A stretch of 64,000 nt of DNA from positions 1-64,000 of the forward strand of contig CAMDKI010000002.1 of the NCBI GenBank assembly GCA_945901065.1, given 5' to 3'. Made by a program: the position numbers and the translations under genes. This document shows, piece after piece, positions 25,990 to 36,700 of this stretch (positions are counted from its first letter, which is position 1; each line of letters starts with the position of its first letter). Below the pieces are notes generated by a model. It was not told the DNA's origin. It searched no databases and saw only the letters and a program-made list of their open reading frames with translations. This DNA comes from Chitinophaga pinensis (GTDB lineage Bacteria; Bacteroidota; Bacteroidia; Chitinophagales; CAIOSU01).

Positions 25990-26693
25990 AACGCCAGATA
26001 GAAGTCTTTGGTTAAGGCCTTGTAGTCGTCTGTATAAATCAACGGTGCGGTTTCAATAGCCAAGTGGGTTACTATTGGTTCCTCATTACTGCGCCCAAAA
26101 GAAAGTAACACTCGTTTGGTTTCGCCGCCAACTGCGCCTTTTATGTAACAAATATGGACTAAATACAGCCCTTGAATTAAGGCTGCTTCTTTTGCCATTT
26201 TTGCCATATCCGTTGGCAATACCAATGCCAATTTACCCTCAGATGTAAGCCATTGGTCCGCAAATGCCATTAAATCAACTAAAGGCATGGTATCATTATG
26301 CCTTGCAAGGTTGCGGTTGGCTAATGGAGTTTTATAGGCATTCTCAAAAAAAGGTGGATTACTAACAATGAGGTCGTAAGGGCTATTGGGTCGAAACTGC
26401 TGCAATGCCATATGATGGCCAGTTAACTTTGATGCCCACTTTGATGCTAAAAAGTTCTCTTGTGCTTGTGCTGCTGCATCCTTGTCTAATTCTATGGCTT
26501 CAACCGTTTCTATGCCTCGTTGGGCCAGCATCAAGGCTATAACGCCACTTCCCGTACCTATGTCTAGGGCATTTTTTACCCCAGCCACATTGCACCAAGC
26601 CCCTAACAATACCCCATCCGTGTTCACCTTCATGGCGCAGCAATCGTGCCGTACCTCAAATTGCTTAAACCTAAAGGGCGCTTGATGTTTCAC
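25986..26693 (-). CDS. trmN6: tRNA1(Val) (adenine(37)-N6)-methyltransferase-like protein
   Basis: A 235-residue class I SAM methyltransferase of the YfiC/TrmN6 type. The SAM-binding loop is DIGTGSG (44-50) and the catalytic N6-adenine motif is SNPPFF (111-116). FRFKQFEVRHDCCAMKVNTD at the N-terminus is typical of the family. The E. coli enzyme methylates A37 of tRNA-Val; target specificity here is inferred. A tRNA gene lies immediately beyond its 5' side, although it is tRNA-Asn. Confidence 0.88.
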   Translation of the reverse strand: MKHQAPFRFKQFEVRHDCCAMKVNTDGVLLGAWCNVAGVKNALDIGTGSGVIALMLAQRGIETVEAIELDKDAAAQAQENFLASKWASKLTGHHMALQQFRPNSPYDLIVSNPPFFENAYKTPLANRNLARHNDTMPLVDLMAFADQWLTSEGKLALVLPTDMAKMAKEAALIQGLYLVHICYIKGAVGGETKRVLLSFGRSNEEPIVTHLAIETAPLIYTDDYKALTKDFYLAF

Positions 26694-26780
26694 TTTCGTT
26701 TAGGCGATTTGGTTTTACACGTTTTGTAGATTTAGACCCCTTCTTGATTAATGCTGCAAATTGCACTTTCAGTGTAAAAA

Positions 26781-26811
26781 TAAAAAAGGGTCTCAGTTTC
26801 CTGAAACCCTT
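26781..26811 (-). terminator. Terminator after tRNA-Asn
   Basis: AAGGG/CCCTT with an inner CAG/CTG stem; on the minus strand it is followed by a T-run. It lies 12 bases past the tRNA 3' end. Confidence 0.7.
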
Positions 26812-26822
26812 ACCGTTGTTTG

Positions 26823-26896
26823 CTCCCCCTTCAGGACTTGAACCTGAGACCCTCTGATTAACAGTCAGATGCTCTAACCAGCTGAGCTAAGGAGGA
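26823..26896 (-). tRNA. tRNA-Asn (GTT)
   Basis: A complete cloverleaf. The acceptor TCCTCCT pairs with AGGGGGA, the D-arm is TAGCTCAGCTGGTTAGAGC, the anticodon loop CTGTTAA carries GTT, and the T-arm is CAGGTTCAAGTCCTG. The CCA end is not encoded. A promoter and a terminator flank it. Confidence 0.97.
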
Positions 26897-26916
26897 ATTT
26901 TCCCCTAATGGGACTG

Positions 26917-26946
26917 CAAATGTATAGCATCCTTGCATAAAAACAA
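26917..26946 (-). promoter_or_regulatory. Promoter of tRNA-Asn
   Basis: Minus-strand -7 box TACATTTG (26924-26917) and -33 TTG (26946-26944) separated by 19 bases, the Bacteroidota spacing. The -7 box ends 20 bases from the tRNA 5' end. Confidence 0.7.
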
Positions 26947-27247
26947 AAAGCTGATGGTTTTTTTGTAAAAAAAATTAACAACTGAAAACCTGCCAAATCA
27001 AAGCAACCAGCTATTCTAGCCGAAATTCACCATTAAACATTCCATTCAGCCAGTCTTAACCTATTACCTTTCAAGCACCCACTGGCTGTTGTAAGTTTAA
27101 TATATTAAACAGATATAGTAATATTACCCAACTTCCAATTTTGTCAAAAAAGTAACAGTTTTGCTACGTAAGTAGGCTCAATCAAGCAAAAAAGGCCGTA
27201 TCTTGCACCCAGTTAATCCGAGAACAATCTATACAAAATAATAGTTT
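26947..27247. other. Intergenic region with a 16-bp palindrome
   Basis: About 300 AT-rich bases between the tRNA promoter and the PfkB gene with no ORF. It contains a perfect 16-bp palindrome (GTTTAATA/TATTAAAC) at 27095-27110. A near -7 box (TATCTTGC, 27199-27206) probably serves the kinase gene. Confidence 0.5.
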
Positions 27248-28174
27248 ATGAGTTTATTGGTAGTGGGCACCGTAGCCTTTGATGCACTTGAAACCCCATT
27301 TGGAAAAGTTGAACGTATTGTAGGCGGAAGTGCACTGCATTTTAGCTGGTCGGCTAGCAATTTTGTGGAGCCTATCAATCTAGTATCAGTAGTTGGCAGC
27401 GACTATGATTTTGACGAAATAAAAGCATTGAATGCTCGCGGTGTTGATACTGCTGGTTTGCAAGTAAAAGAAGGTGAGAAATCGTTTTTTTGGTCGGGCC
27501 GCTATCACATGGACATGAATACCCGCGATAGCTTGATTACAGACCTAAACGTATTAGCCGATTTCGACCCCATTCTTCCAGAAGCATACAAGAATAGTGA
27601 CTTTTTAATGCTTGGTAACTTAAGTCCTGTGGTTCAAGCAAAGGTTTTGGACCAAATGACCAGCCGCCCACGTTTGATTGCCATGGACACTATGAACTTT
27701 TGGATGGACATACAAATGGCCGAGCTAAAAGAAGTGTTGAAACGAGTTGATGTGCTTTTTGTAAATGACGAAGAAGCCCGCCAGCTATCTGGCCAGCACT
27801 CCATAGTAAAAGCTGCCAAGCTTATTCTTGAAATGGGCCCAAAATACTTGATTATTAAAAAGGGCGAACACGGCGCCTTACTTTTTCAAGGCAACGAGGT
27901 GTTTTTTGCCCCTGCCTTGCCGCTTGAAGACGTATTTGACCCAACAGGTGCCGGTGATACATTTGCTGGTGGTTTTATGGGCCATTTGGCTGCTACCAAA
28001 GACATATCTTTTGACAATATGAAACGTGCTGTAATATTTGGTACCGCCATGGCATCTTATTGTGTTGAGCAGTTTGGACCAAACAGAACCAAAACTTTAG
28101 AGCATCATGAAATTGATGAGCGCGTGCAAGATTTAATAGACTTGGTGCAGTTTGATATCTCTTTGGTCGATTAA
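27248..28174 (+). CDS. PfkB-family carbohydrate/nucleoside kinase
   Basis: A 308-residue ribokinase-like enzyme. The N-terminal GGSALHFSWSASNF segment forms the substrate pocket, VLFVNDEEARQLSG is the PfkB lid/hinge region, and DPTGAGDTFAGGF (from D231) gives the anion hole and catalytic base D237. The substrate cannot be named; candidates in this subfamily include adenosine, ribose and related sugars. It is monocistronic, with a strong terminator 46 bases after its stop that it shares with hisD. Confidence 0.87.
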   Translation: MSLLVVGTVAFDALETPFGKVERIVGGSALHFSWSASNFVEPINLVSVVGSDYDFDEIKALNARGVDTAGLQVKEGEKSFFWSGRYHMDMNTRDSLITDLNVLADFDPILPEAYKNSDFLMLGNLSPVVQAKVLDQMTSRPRLIAMDTMNFWMDIQMAELKEVLKRVDVLFVNDEEARQLSGQHSIVKAAKLILEMGPKYLIIKKGEHGALLFQGNEVFFAPALPLEDVFDPTGAGDTFAGGFMGHLAATKDISFDNMKRAVIFGTAMASYCVEQFGPNRTKTLEHHEIDERVQDLIDLVQFDISLVD

Positions 28175-28219
28175 TAATTTTAAAATAGCAATTGGGCTTA
28201 TCCAGTTGAGTAATAAATA

Positions 28220-28254
28220 AAGAAAGGCATGGTTTAGAACCATGCCTTTCTTTA
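28220..28254. terminator. Bidirectional terminator (PfkB kinase / hisD)
   Basis: AAAGGCATGGTT and AACCATGCCTTT form a perfect 12-bp stem around TAG, with A-rich flank on the left and T-rich on the right. It can stop both convergent transcripts. Confidence 0.88.
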
Positions 28255-28282
28255 TATCAGATATCACCGCAAATGCGCAGCT

Positions 28283-29569
28283 TCATTCCCTCCTAATAGA
28301 CACTGCTCGCTCGTGAGCAGTTAGTTGCTCGGCTGCTGCCATAGTTTCTACAATTGGCCCTAGGTTTTCAAGTCCTTCGCGTGTTAACTGCTGAAAAGTA
28401 ACCTTCTTCACAAAACTATCAACCGATACACCACTATAGCTGCGGGCATAGCCGTTGGTAGGCAAAGTGTGGTTAGTACCCGAAGCATAATCGCCCGCCG
28501 ACTCTGGCGTATAGTAACCCAAAAAAACCGAACCGGCGTGCAGTACTTTATTTGCCAATTCGTGAGGATTGCTTGCAGCTAGTATTAAGTGCTCAGGCGC
28601 ATAAGCATTACTCAGGTCCATTGCTTCTAACGCATTTCGCACCAAGAAAATTTTACTATGCCTTAACGCTTGCTCGGCTATCTCTTTTCTAGGCAACGCC
28701 GCTAATTGTTTTGCCAATTCTGTTTGAACATCGCTGATCAATTGTTCGCTCCACGTAACCAGTATAACTTGGCTATCTGGCCCATGCTCTGCTTGGCTCA
28801 ATAAGTCGGCAGCTACATAAGCGGCAGGGGCGCCCTCGTCGGCAATTACAAGCACTTCTGACGGCCCTGCTGGCATATCAATGGCAGTGCCCTCCATTTG
28901 AACAAATTGTTTGGCTGCGGTTACGTATTGGTTACCGGGCCCAAAAATTTTATCAACCTTTGGTATCTCTTTGGTTCCGTATGCCATTGCTGCAATAGCC
29001 TGAGCCCCTCCTATCTTAAAAACATCCCTTATACCCGCAACTTGGGCAGCAAACAATATTGCAGGGTTTATCTGCCCATCTATATCAGGTGGAGTACACA
29101 GCACCACTTCTTTGCAACCAGCAATCTTTGCTGGAATACCCAACATCAACACTGTTGAAAATAACGGAGCGCTTCCACCTGGTATATACAACCCTACCCT
29201 TTCAATGGGCAGGTTTCTGCGCCAGCAGTTAACGCCGGGCATTGTTTCTATCATAGGCTCATCGTGCACTTGGCTTTTGTGAAACTTCTCAATATTTATA
29301 GCCGCTTTTAATATGGCTACTTTCAACGCCTCATTCACCTGCCACTCTGCATCCAATATTTCGCGGGCCTCCACTTTAACATAAGGTAAAGCCACACGAT
29401 CAAACAATTCTGTAAATCTTTTCACCGCCTCATCACCCTCCAGTTTCACCGCACTCATTATCGGTTTTACAACATCAAGTAAAGCAGCATGGTCCATACT
29501 TGGGCGGCGCAACAATTCGTCAAGCTGCTCTTGCTCTGGATAACTATAAACAACCAATCCATGTATCAT
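28283..29569 (-). CDS. hisD: Histidinol dehydrogenase
   Basis: A 428-residue enzyme performing the last two oxidations to L-histidine. The zinc site and catalytic residues are recognisable in LSQAEHGPDSQ, ESAGDYASGTNHTLPT and LTAHERAVSIR. The N-terminal VNCWRRNLPIERVGLYIPGG and FKIGGAQAIAAMAYGT are family signatures. It lies 40 bases downstream of hisG on the same strand and should be controlled by the attenuator ahead of hisG. The following his genes usual in Bacteroidota operons are absent; hisC is 11 kb away. Confidence 0.96.
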   Translation of the reverse strand: MIHGLVVYSYPEQEQLDELLRRPSMDHAALLDVVKPIMSAVKLEGDEAVKRFTELFDRVALPYVKVEAREILDAEWQVNEALKVAILKAAINIEKFHKSQVHDEPMIETMPGVNCWRRNLPIERVGLYIPGGSAPLFSTVLMLGIPAKIAGCKEVVLCTPPDIDGQINPAILFAAQVAGIRDVFKIGGAQAIAAMAYGTKEIPKVDKIFGPGNQYVTAAKQFVQMEGTAIDMPAGPSEVLVIADEGAPAAYVAADLLSQAEHGPDSQVILVTWSEQLISDVQTELAKQLAALPRKEIAEQALRHSKIFLVRNALEAMDLSNAYAPEHLILAASNPHELANKVLHAGSVFLGYYTPESAGDYASGTNHTLPTNGYARSYSGVSVDSFVKKVTFQQLTREGLENLGPIVETMAAAEQLTAHERAVSIRRE

Positions 29570-29609
29570 AATTACAAATATTGATTTTATCGGTATAAAC
29601 TATTTAACA

Positions 29610-30461
29610 CTACAGTATCATTTTCTCAATTGGTATCACCAAAATGCCTTGTGCCCCATTAGCCTTCAATTGGTGTATTATTTCCCAAAAATCTTCCTCT
29701 GCCAAAACCGAGTGCACCGAGCTCCAACCTTCAATTGCCAATGGCATTACAGTGGGGCTTTTCATACCGGGCAACACACCAATTATTTGCTCCAACTTAT
29801 TGTTTGGTGCATTTAGTAAAATATACTTATTGTTAGCCGCTTTATTTACGGCAGCTATCCTGAACATAAGCTTATCAATAAGCGCTTTCTTTTCAACGGA
29901 AAGTTGGGTATTTGCAACAAGTACTGCCTCCGATTTGATAACCGTTTCAACCTCTATCAATCCATTGCTCATTAACGTACCGCCAGTACTTACTATATCA
30001 CAAATTGCATCTGCCAAACCTATTCCGGGGGCTATTTCAACCGAACCGCTTATTTCATGAATGTCGGCATTAACGCCATGACGCGCTAAAAAATCTTGCA
30101 CGATACGGCTATACGATGTTGCTATTTTTTTACCTTCCAACCAGTGTACGTTGGTATATTCAACGCCCTTAGGCACGGCAATCGAAAGGCGGCATTTGGC
30201 AAACCCAAGTCGCTCAATAATATCCAGCTTCTTTTTCTTTTCTAAGATAACGTTCTCGCCCAAGATACCAAGGTCGGCTACACCGTCTTCAACATACTGT
30301 GGTATATCATCATCCCTCAAAAACAATATCTCGGCAGGGAAATTTCTGGCTAACGCTTTCAACTCACTTTTTCCATTATCAATACCAAGTCCGCACTCAT
30401 TCAACAAGTTCAAACTCTTTTCCTGTAATCGTCCCGATTTTTGGATTGCAATGCGAAGCAT
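29610..30461 (-). CDS. hisG: ATP phosphoribosyltransferase, long form
   Basis: A 283-residue HisG_L, the first and feedback-controlled step of histidine synthesis. Catalytic half: MLRIAIQKSGRLQEKSLNLL and the PRPP-binding tract DAICDIVSTGGTLMSNGL. The last ~75 residues form the ACT-like regulatory domain that binds histidine (MKSPTVMPLAIEGW), so no HisZ is needed. It is preceded by a leader peptide and intrinsic terminator arranged as an attenuator. Confidence 0.96.
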   Translation of the reverse strand: MLRIAIQKSGRLQEKSLNLLNECGLGIDNGKSELKALARNFPAEILFLRDDDIPQYVEDGVADLGILGENVILEKKKKLDIIERLGFAKCRLSIAVPKGVEYTNVHWLEGKKIATSYSRIVQDFLARHGVNADIHEISGSVEIAPGIGLADAICDIVSTGGTLMSNGLIEVETVIKSEAVLVANTQLSVEKKALIDKLMFRIAAVNKAANNKYILLNAPNNKLEQIIGVLPGMKSPTVMPLAIEGWSSVHSVLAEEDFWEIIHQLKANGAQGILVIPIEKMIL

Positions 30462-30481
30462 AGTTAGTTTTTTTAAGTAAC

Positions 30482-30509
30482 AAAAAAGCCCACCAAAATT
30501 GGCAGGCTT
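30482..30509 (-). terminator. Attenuator terminator of hisGD
   Basis: On the minus strand AAGCCTGCC, loop AATTTT and GGTGGGCTT form a 9-bp stem (two G-T pairs) followed directly by six T. It lies in the leader 21 bases before the hisG ATG. Its 5' arm (AGCCTGCCAA) is fully complementary over 10 bases to TTGGCAGGCT at the end of the leader-peptide ORF, giving an alternative antiterminator. Confidence 0.85.
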
Positions 30510-30545
30510 GTAGTTTTTGGTTTTATATACTTCAACCCAAAAACA

Positions 30546-30599
30546 CTAGCCTGCCAAAGGCAGCAAGTGGCAATGGGTACGAAATTTATCTGTTTTCAT
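30546..30599 (-). CDS. his leader peptide (17 aa)
   Basis: ATG at 30599 to TAG at 30546 encodes MKTDKFRTHCHLLPLAG, with His-Cys-His in the middle. A ribosome stalled at the two His codons would leave the downstream TTGGCAGGCT free to pair with the terminator's 5' arm and let transcription enter hisG. A ribosome finishing at TAG would cover it and permit termination. This is the logic of amino-acid attenuators. The ORF is too short to trust on length alone; the support is its position, His codons and pairing. Confidence 0.75.
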   Translation of the reverse strand: MKTDKFRTHCHLLPLAG

Positions 30600-30608
30600 T
30601 TCTTACCT

Positions 30609-30639
30609 CAAAGTAAAGGGGGTTATTTCCAATTTCCAA
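30609..30639 (-). promoter_or_regulatory. Probable promoter of the his leader
   Basis: Minus-strand -33 TTG (30639-30637), a 21-base spacer and TACTTTG (30615-30609), one base short of TAnnTTTG. It would start transcription within a few bases of the leader-peptide ATG. Confidence 0.45.
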
Positions 30640-30648
30640 ACAAAGGGC

Positions 30649-30685
30649 AAAAAAAACCCGGAGACGCTGCCACAACGTCTCCGGG
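30649..30685 (-). terminator. Terminator of the giant T9SS gene
   Basis: CCCGGAGACG and CGTCTCCGGG form a perfect 10-bp stem with a 9-base loop, followed on the minus strand by eight T. It lies 33 bases after the stop of the giant gene. Confidence 0.92.
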
Positions 30686-30717
30686 AATATTATTCAGGGA
30701 TTAATAAAAACGTACTA

Positions 30718-33700
30718 TTAATTATCGGATGTCAAGAAAATCTTTTTATCCGCATAAGTATCTGCACCAGTTACCCTTACAAAATAGTAACCACTAGCAA
30801 TTTGAGACATCTTGATTTGGTGGCTACTTTGTGAAGTTTCCAAGCTCAAAGTTTCGATAATCTTACGGCCTGATAGGTCAAAGATATCAACTTGTACGCT
30901 AGGATCTTTCAGGTTCAAGAACCCTAAAGTAATCACGTCTTGATAGCTGCTAATGTTCACCATCGGATTTGCATCTGATGTGTTCGGCAAACCAACGGCA
31001 ACTTCTAGTACTTCCACTTTCGAAGTGTAAGTATCAGAGCAATCATCGCTGTTGGCAACCAATGTCACATCATAGATACCTGGCTGAGTGTAAATGTGAG
31101 TTGGGTTGCTCAAGTTAGAAGTTACGCCATCACCAAAGCTCCAAGAGTAATCAGTAGCATTCACTGATTGATTCAGGAACTCAAGGATTGCCTGAGTATA
31201 TGCTTGGCTAAAGCCAGCAGCATATGCTGCATCAACTGGAGCCGGTGCACCAATGATAATGGTTTCGCTGGTTTGGTATCCTTGAATTTCAAGGTTCAAG
31301 CCATAGCTACCTGCAGGTATGCTCACCATGCTGATTGTTCCGTTTACATTAGTGTTGCTAGATATAACTGTACCGTTGGCATCAGTTAGTTCATAGCTAT
31401 CCCAAGTAAGCTGGGTACCACCTACGTTAAACACGCCCAAATCAACATTTATAGTACCATTCAAACCTTCGCAATCGCCATCAGCAGTAGTGATTGCCGC
31501 TGGAGGATAGAAGTGAATAATGAAACGTTCTGGGTCATCAGACAATGTAGAAGTGAAGGTATAAGTATCGTTAGCACGCATGTTCTGGATTGCACCAGTT
31601 TTGGTGTCTTCCAAGAAGATAAGTGCAGACGCACCGAAGGTATTCATATCAGCAAACGTGAAGGTATAAGTACCAGCAGTACCTGCAATCAAGCCCATAG
31701 GAACTGAAACCACTTTGCTGTCGTCAGTTGGCAATCCATTGATACCTACCAATTTAGGGTAGTTGGCAATACGAGTGTACAAAGTAGGTTGGCCAGCGCG
31801 GCTTTCTTTCTTCTGTGCATCGTACAAGTTATCAAAAGCATCGCTGCAGTCAGCACCAAAGTATACAGTGGTTCTATCGGCAAAGTTGTTACCAGCCAAT
31901 TCAACGTTCAAGATATGGTCATACCAGTTTGCTTGACGGTTGAAAGTAGCATCGCCTGTGCGACGGTCGGTATTGTCTAACACAAAGTTAGTAGGGCCTG
32001 CACCAGTGGTCTGGATAAAGAAACCTTGCATTGAAGGAATCAAATAACCAGTACCTGACAATTGTGGTTGGTAAGTACCAGTGTACGAACCGCTAGACTG
32101 CCAGAAGTGTGCTGCACCGATAAAGCCTGCGCTTGGTACGTTCCACTCAATTGGAGAAGGATAAGGGTTACTTACCAAGTGCCATCCATCACCAATAGCA
32201 GTGGTGTTATCCAAGCTGTTATAAGCAACAGTACCAGTGTTTGCAGTACCTTTCACATCCAATGTAAAGTCAGTGTTACGACGCACGATACCAGCATATC
32301 CGCGGCCATTGGTTAGTGTGCCCGATGAGCGCACGTGCCAGCCAGATTGGTTACAGCTGTACAAGAAAGCTGCATCCTCTCTCCACTCAAACAATGAACC
32401 ATAAGGAGATGTGCCTGCTACGTTGTTCGGATCGCAAGTAGCGATTGGAATAACCTGACCACCGTTCGGACCATACAAGCTAAGCTCTGATAGCTGTGTG
32501 GCTACATTGGCATTGTTAACAGGAGAGCTGATGTAATGGAAAGCAGTTGACTGAGCAGCTGCAGCAAAGAAGCGCTGCATGATGATGTCACCACTTAAAG
32601 TACCAGTCATGCCCGGGCTAAAGTTATCAACCCAACCTGTACCAGTAGCACTTGATTTAATGGTAACCAAATTGTTTGTGGTAAATGTACCCAAATCAAG
32701 TTCTAAACCACCACCTACATACATCATACCCGAAGTAACGCTAGCACCATTGCTGTTGTTAATGTTTAACGAGTAGAAGTTAGTAGTACCTTGCAAGGTT
32801 TGTGCAGTTGCTCCATCAAATGAAACCTCACCTTGGTTTGGTGTCACGATACCATTCATCACCCAGTTACCGGCTACAAATAGTTTAGGAGTAACCGCTG
32901 CTATTGATGGGCCAAATGCCAAAGTACCACCAGCGTTTACATATACAGTTCCACCTAGGTTCATATCGAAACCAGTTTCGATAGTTACCGAAGCACCTGT
33001 CTCAATCACCAAGTCGTTAGCTACTGGAGCAGCACTGTATGAAGAAGGATAGTTCGGACGACCAGTTGGAATCAACACGCTATTAGCAGCTGTAGGTACA
33101 GTACTGGTACTCCAGTTGGTAGTTACGTTCCAGTTGTCATTGGTGTTACCAGTCCATATAAATGGAGCAGTACCAATTGTAACAAACTTACTTGCAGCAG
33201 TACCGTTACAAGTACCGTTTACAGGAGTTACAGTAACGTTTCCAGACAATGCACTTCCGAAGTTTACTACTATGCTGGTTGTACCTTGACCCGATGTGAT
33301 GGTTGCACCAGCAGGCACGGTCCAAGTATAAGATACAGCATTAGCTACGCTAGCTATTGAATAACCTACAGAGCTTTGTCCATAATAAACACTAGACATA
33401 CCAGTAATGGCACCAGCGGCAGCCGGTAGCGCAGTTACAGTTATTGTTTTGCTAGCTACAGCAGAACATGAACCATTGGTTACAGTTACTGTGTAAGTAG
33501 TAGTGCTAGCAGGAGATACTGTAATTGTAGGTGTAGTAGCACCGTTAGACCAAGCGTAAGTATAGCTAGGTGCGCCAGTTACTACTGGAGAGAGAATCTG
33601 AGAAGAACCTGTGCAGATAGCAGTACCACCTGATATACCAGTTATTACCGGTGTAGGTGCAATAGTTACTGCCTTGGTAGTTGAAGGGCCATCACCACAA

Positions 33701-36700
33701 GCATTAGATGGAGTAACGATAACGTTGCCGCTATTGGTACCAAATGTTACCGTAATGTTGATGTTACCACCAGATACGAAACCATTTAGGCCGCCAGCGC
33801 TAGTAGCCGAAGCACCAGCAGGCAGTTGCCACTTATAACCAGTAGTTGTATTAACGTTTGCACTAGCAAAAGTAGAAAGCGGTGCGCTAAACGTAACACC
33901 AGTTTGGTTAGCACAAACTGAACTAAGACCAGTTATAGTAGTTATAGAATCAGGAAGCGGAGTTACCAGAGCAGTAGCATAGGTAGGAATTGACCAACCA
34001 CAGCATTCTTCGCGAACTTGCAACCTAATAATGTAAGTACCCGCATCGGCAGTAATCAAGTTAGTAATTGAAGGACCAGTAAGCACCGACAATATTACTT
34101 CTGGAGAGTCAACATTTGACAATGTCCAGCGATATTGAACACCAACAGTAGAGGTCGTTAGGTTAATTGTTGAACCTTCACAACGGCTAGCATAAGGGGC
34201 ACTGGTAATTACAGGAGCCGAACGGGTGCCGGTAACCTTAATAAATCCAGGGAAGCTAGTAGCACCTACCGAAACTGATTTATTACCAGTAGTGGTATAG
34301 AATACAGCAGCAGTATCAGAAGCTGTAGTATATGATGATGTAGAAGAAGTCAAATCCCTTACAAATGATCCACCAGTAATTGTCCAGCTATCTGGGCTAG
34401 TTTTAGTAATAGGGATAATAGAGTTGGTACAAGCCTTGATTGTACTCACAGTAACTGTTCCGTTGGTACCTGCAGCAGTTTGTGTAGGAGCAGCAACACC
34501 ACCGTAGTAGATGCCTTGAGCTGAACCATTTCCACCATCCTGACCACGACCACCATTGCCACCGTTACCACCATTGCCACCGTTACCGGCAGGGCTGGTA
34601 AGTACCACACCTAATTGTGTATCAGACATTGCTGGACCACCTTGACCACCAAAGCCGCCAATACCACCGTTGCCACCAATGGCACCAGTACCACCAGTAC
34701 CTGCAGTACCAAGAGAGTTAACAATTACGCTAGTTAAGCTAGCACCAGTACGAGAGTTTGATGATACATATACACCAAACGCTGCACCACCGCCGCCGCC
34801 ACCGTCGCCGCCAGCACCACCTTCGCCACCGCCGCCGCCAGCACCACCGCCAGAACCACGAACAATGTTAAGGAATGAAGGAGTACCACTGCGTCCGTCA
34901 ACAATAACTGCGCCAGTACCGCCACCGCCAGAACCACCAGAACCACCGTAGCCAACTCCACCATCCGCTCCAAGAGCAGGCACAAAGTATTGACCAAATG
35001 ATGAAGTAGCCGGACTGCCAGAGCTATAACTCACCGTTGCGTTACCGCCATTTGAACCATCGTTACCATCAACACCACTCACTACTGGAGCTGGTTGAGG
35101 TTGAGAATAGAAGTACCAAGTAAGACCTGTTGAGCTGTTAGTAGCAACTGTAGCACCATTGGCTGAATAAGAACAACCAGTGATCCTTCCACCGCCGCCG
35201 CCACGAGCACCGTTCATACCGTTATATACGGCAGTTGTGCCTGTGCTACCGCCATGGCCACCTGAACCACCAGCACCACCACCTTGCGCGGTTGAGCTAC
35301 CTACAGGAGAACACTGACTTACGCTACCATTAGTACGAGGGCCTGGATCAACTGCACCAACGCCACCAGTTGTGCCACCAGCGTTACCACCAGTACCACC
35401 ATCTCCACCACCGCAACATGCAGCAAACGGACCAGCACCACCAGTGTTGTCTTGGATAAACTGACCAGCGGTACCATCACCACCGTTTACACCGTTACCA
35501 CCAGCACTACCTTGAGTACCATTGGCGCCGCTCGAAGCATTACCAACGTTAATCTGAAGGTTGCTTAAAGTATAATTCTGAGAACTTGAGTTTATAAGCA
35601 ATCCATATACAGAACGACCATTACCGTCTTGTGTACCAACAGCACCAGTCAATTGTACATTAACAGTTGCATCGCTAAATGTCCAGTTTGATTTACCTGT
35701 TGAGGTTATACCAGCATAGATTCCAATACCTGGGCTAGGAACAACATACGCATTGGCGAAGTTAATTACAGTAGCAGCATTCGTGGTTTTTACCCAGTTA
35801 CCGCTCAAATCTCTAACATAACCACCTTCAATGTTTACATTATTCACTAGTTCAACTGGCGAAGAATAGAAGTACTGAGAAGCACCACCCAACATGCGAA
35901 CATAAGTCCTAGTTCCACTTACCAAGTTCATTGCTTGTGCAAGCGTAGTAGGACAATCAGGCGTACCAGCGTTGTTTACGTCGCCACCTTCATTACTTGG
36001 AGCTACATAAATGAAGTCACAAGAAGTGATTGGGCTGCCAGCAGTTGGCAAGGTAACCGTATTGTTAACAATAGTAATACAGTTATTGGCATCCCTCACA
36101 TAGAAGGTATCAACCGAACCATCAAACAAGTTACTAAAGGTATTCGAAACTTGGTAGCTACCGCCATTGCGTCTGTACTCAAACGGTGACACACCACCAG
36201 CAGTAATTAGTTGCACAGTAGCTGATGAGTAGCCACCACCGCTACACTGATAAGAAATTTGAGTACTTACATTCAGTACTGGTGGTTGGAACAATGTTGC
36301 ATTTTTAACAACTGAACAACCTTGTCCATCGGCAACAGTTACTTGGAAAGAACCAGCATAAACATCAGTTCTGTTGCCAGATGTGCTTCCGTCATTCCAG
36401 TTGTAAGTATAGTTTCCATCACCACCAGTAGTTACTACGTTAATGGTAGTAGAAGAATCTTGGAAACACCTAATGCCGTAACCGTTGGCAATGTTAAAGT
36501 CTAATGTTGCAGCTACCGGAGCGTACTCAACAACCCTAAATGAGCCAATGTTGAAACAACCCTGAGCATCAGTTACTACTACGTTGTATGAAGCACCACC
36601 CACAGCGTTCAAGTCTTGGGTACTTGCACCATTTGACCAACTGTAAGTGTAAGGAGGTGTACCACCTGATGGAGTAATGTTCACCGCACCGTTGCCAGCA

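Noticed and set aside
34670..34951. Pro-rich frame on the plus strand
   Set aside because: It is the complement of the Gly-rich block of the giant protein; Gly codons read as Pro-rich sequence on the other strand.
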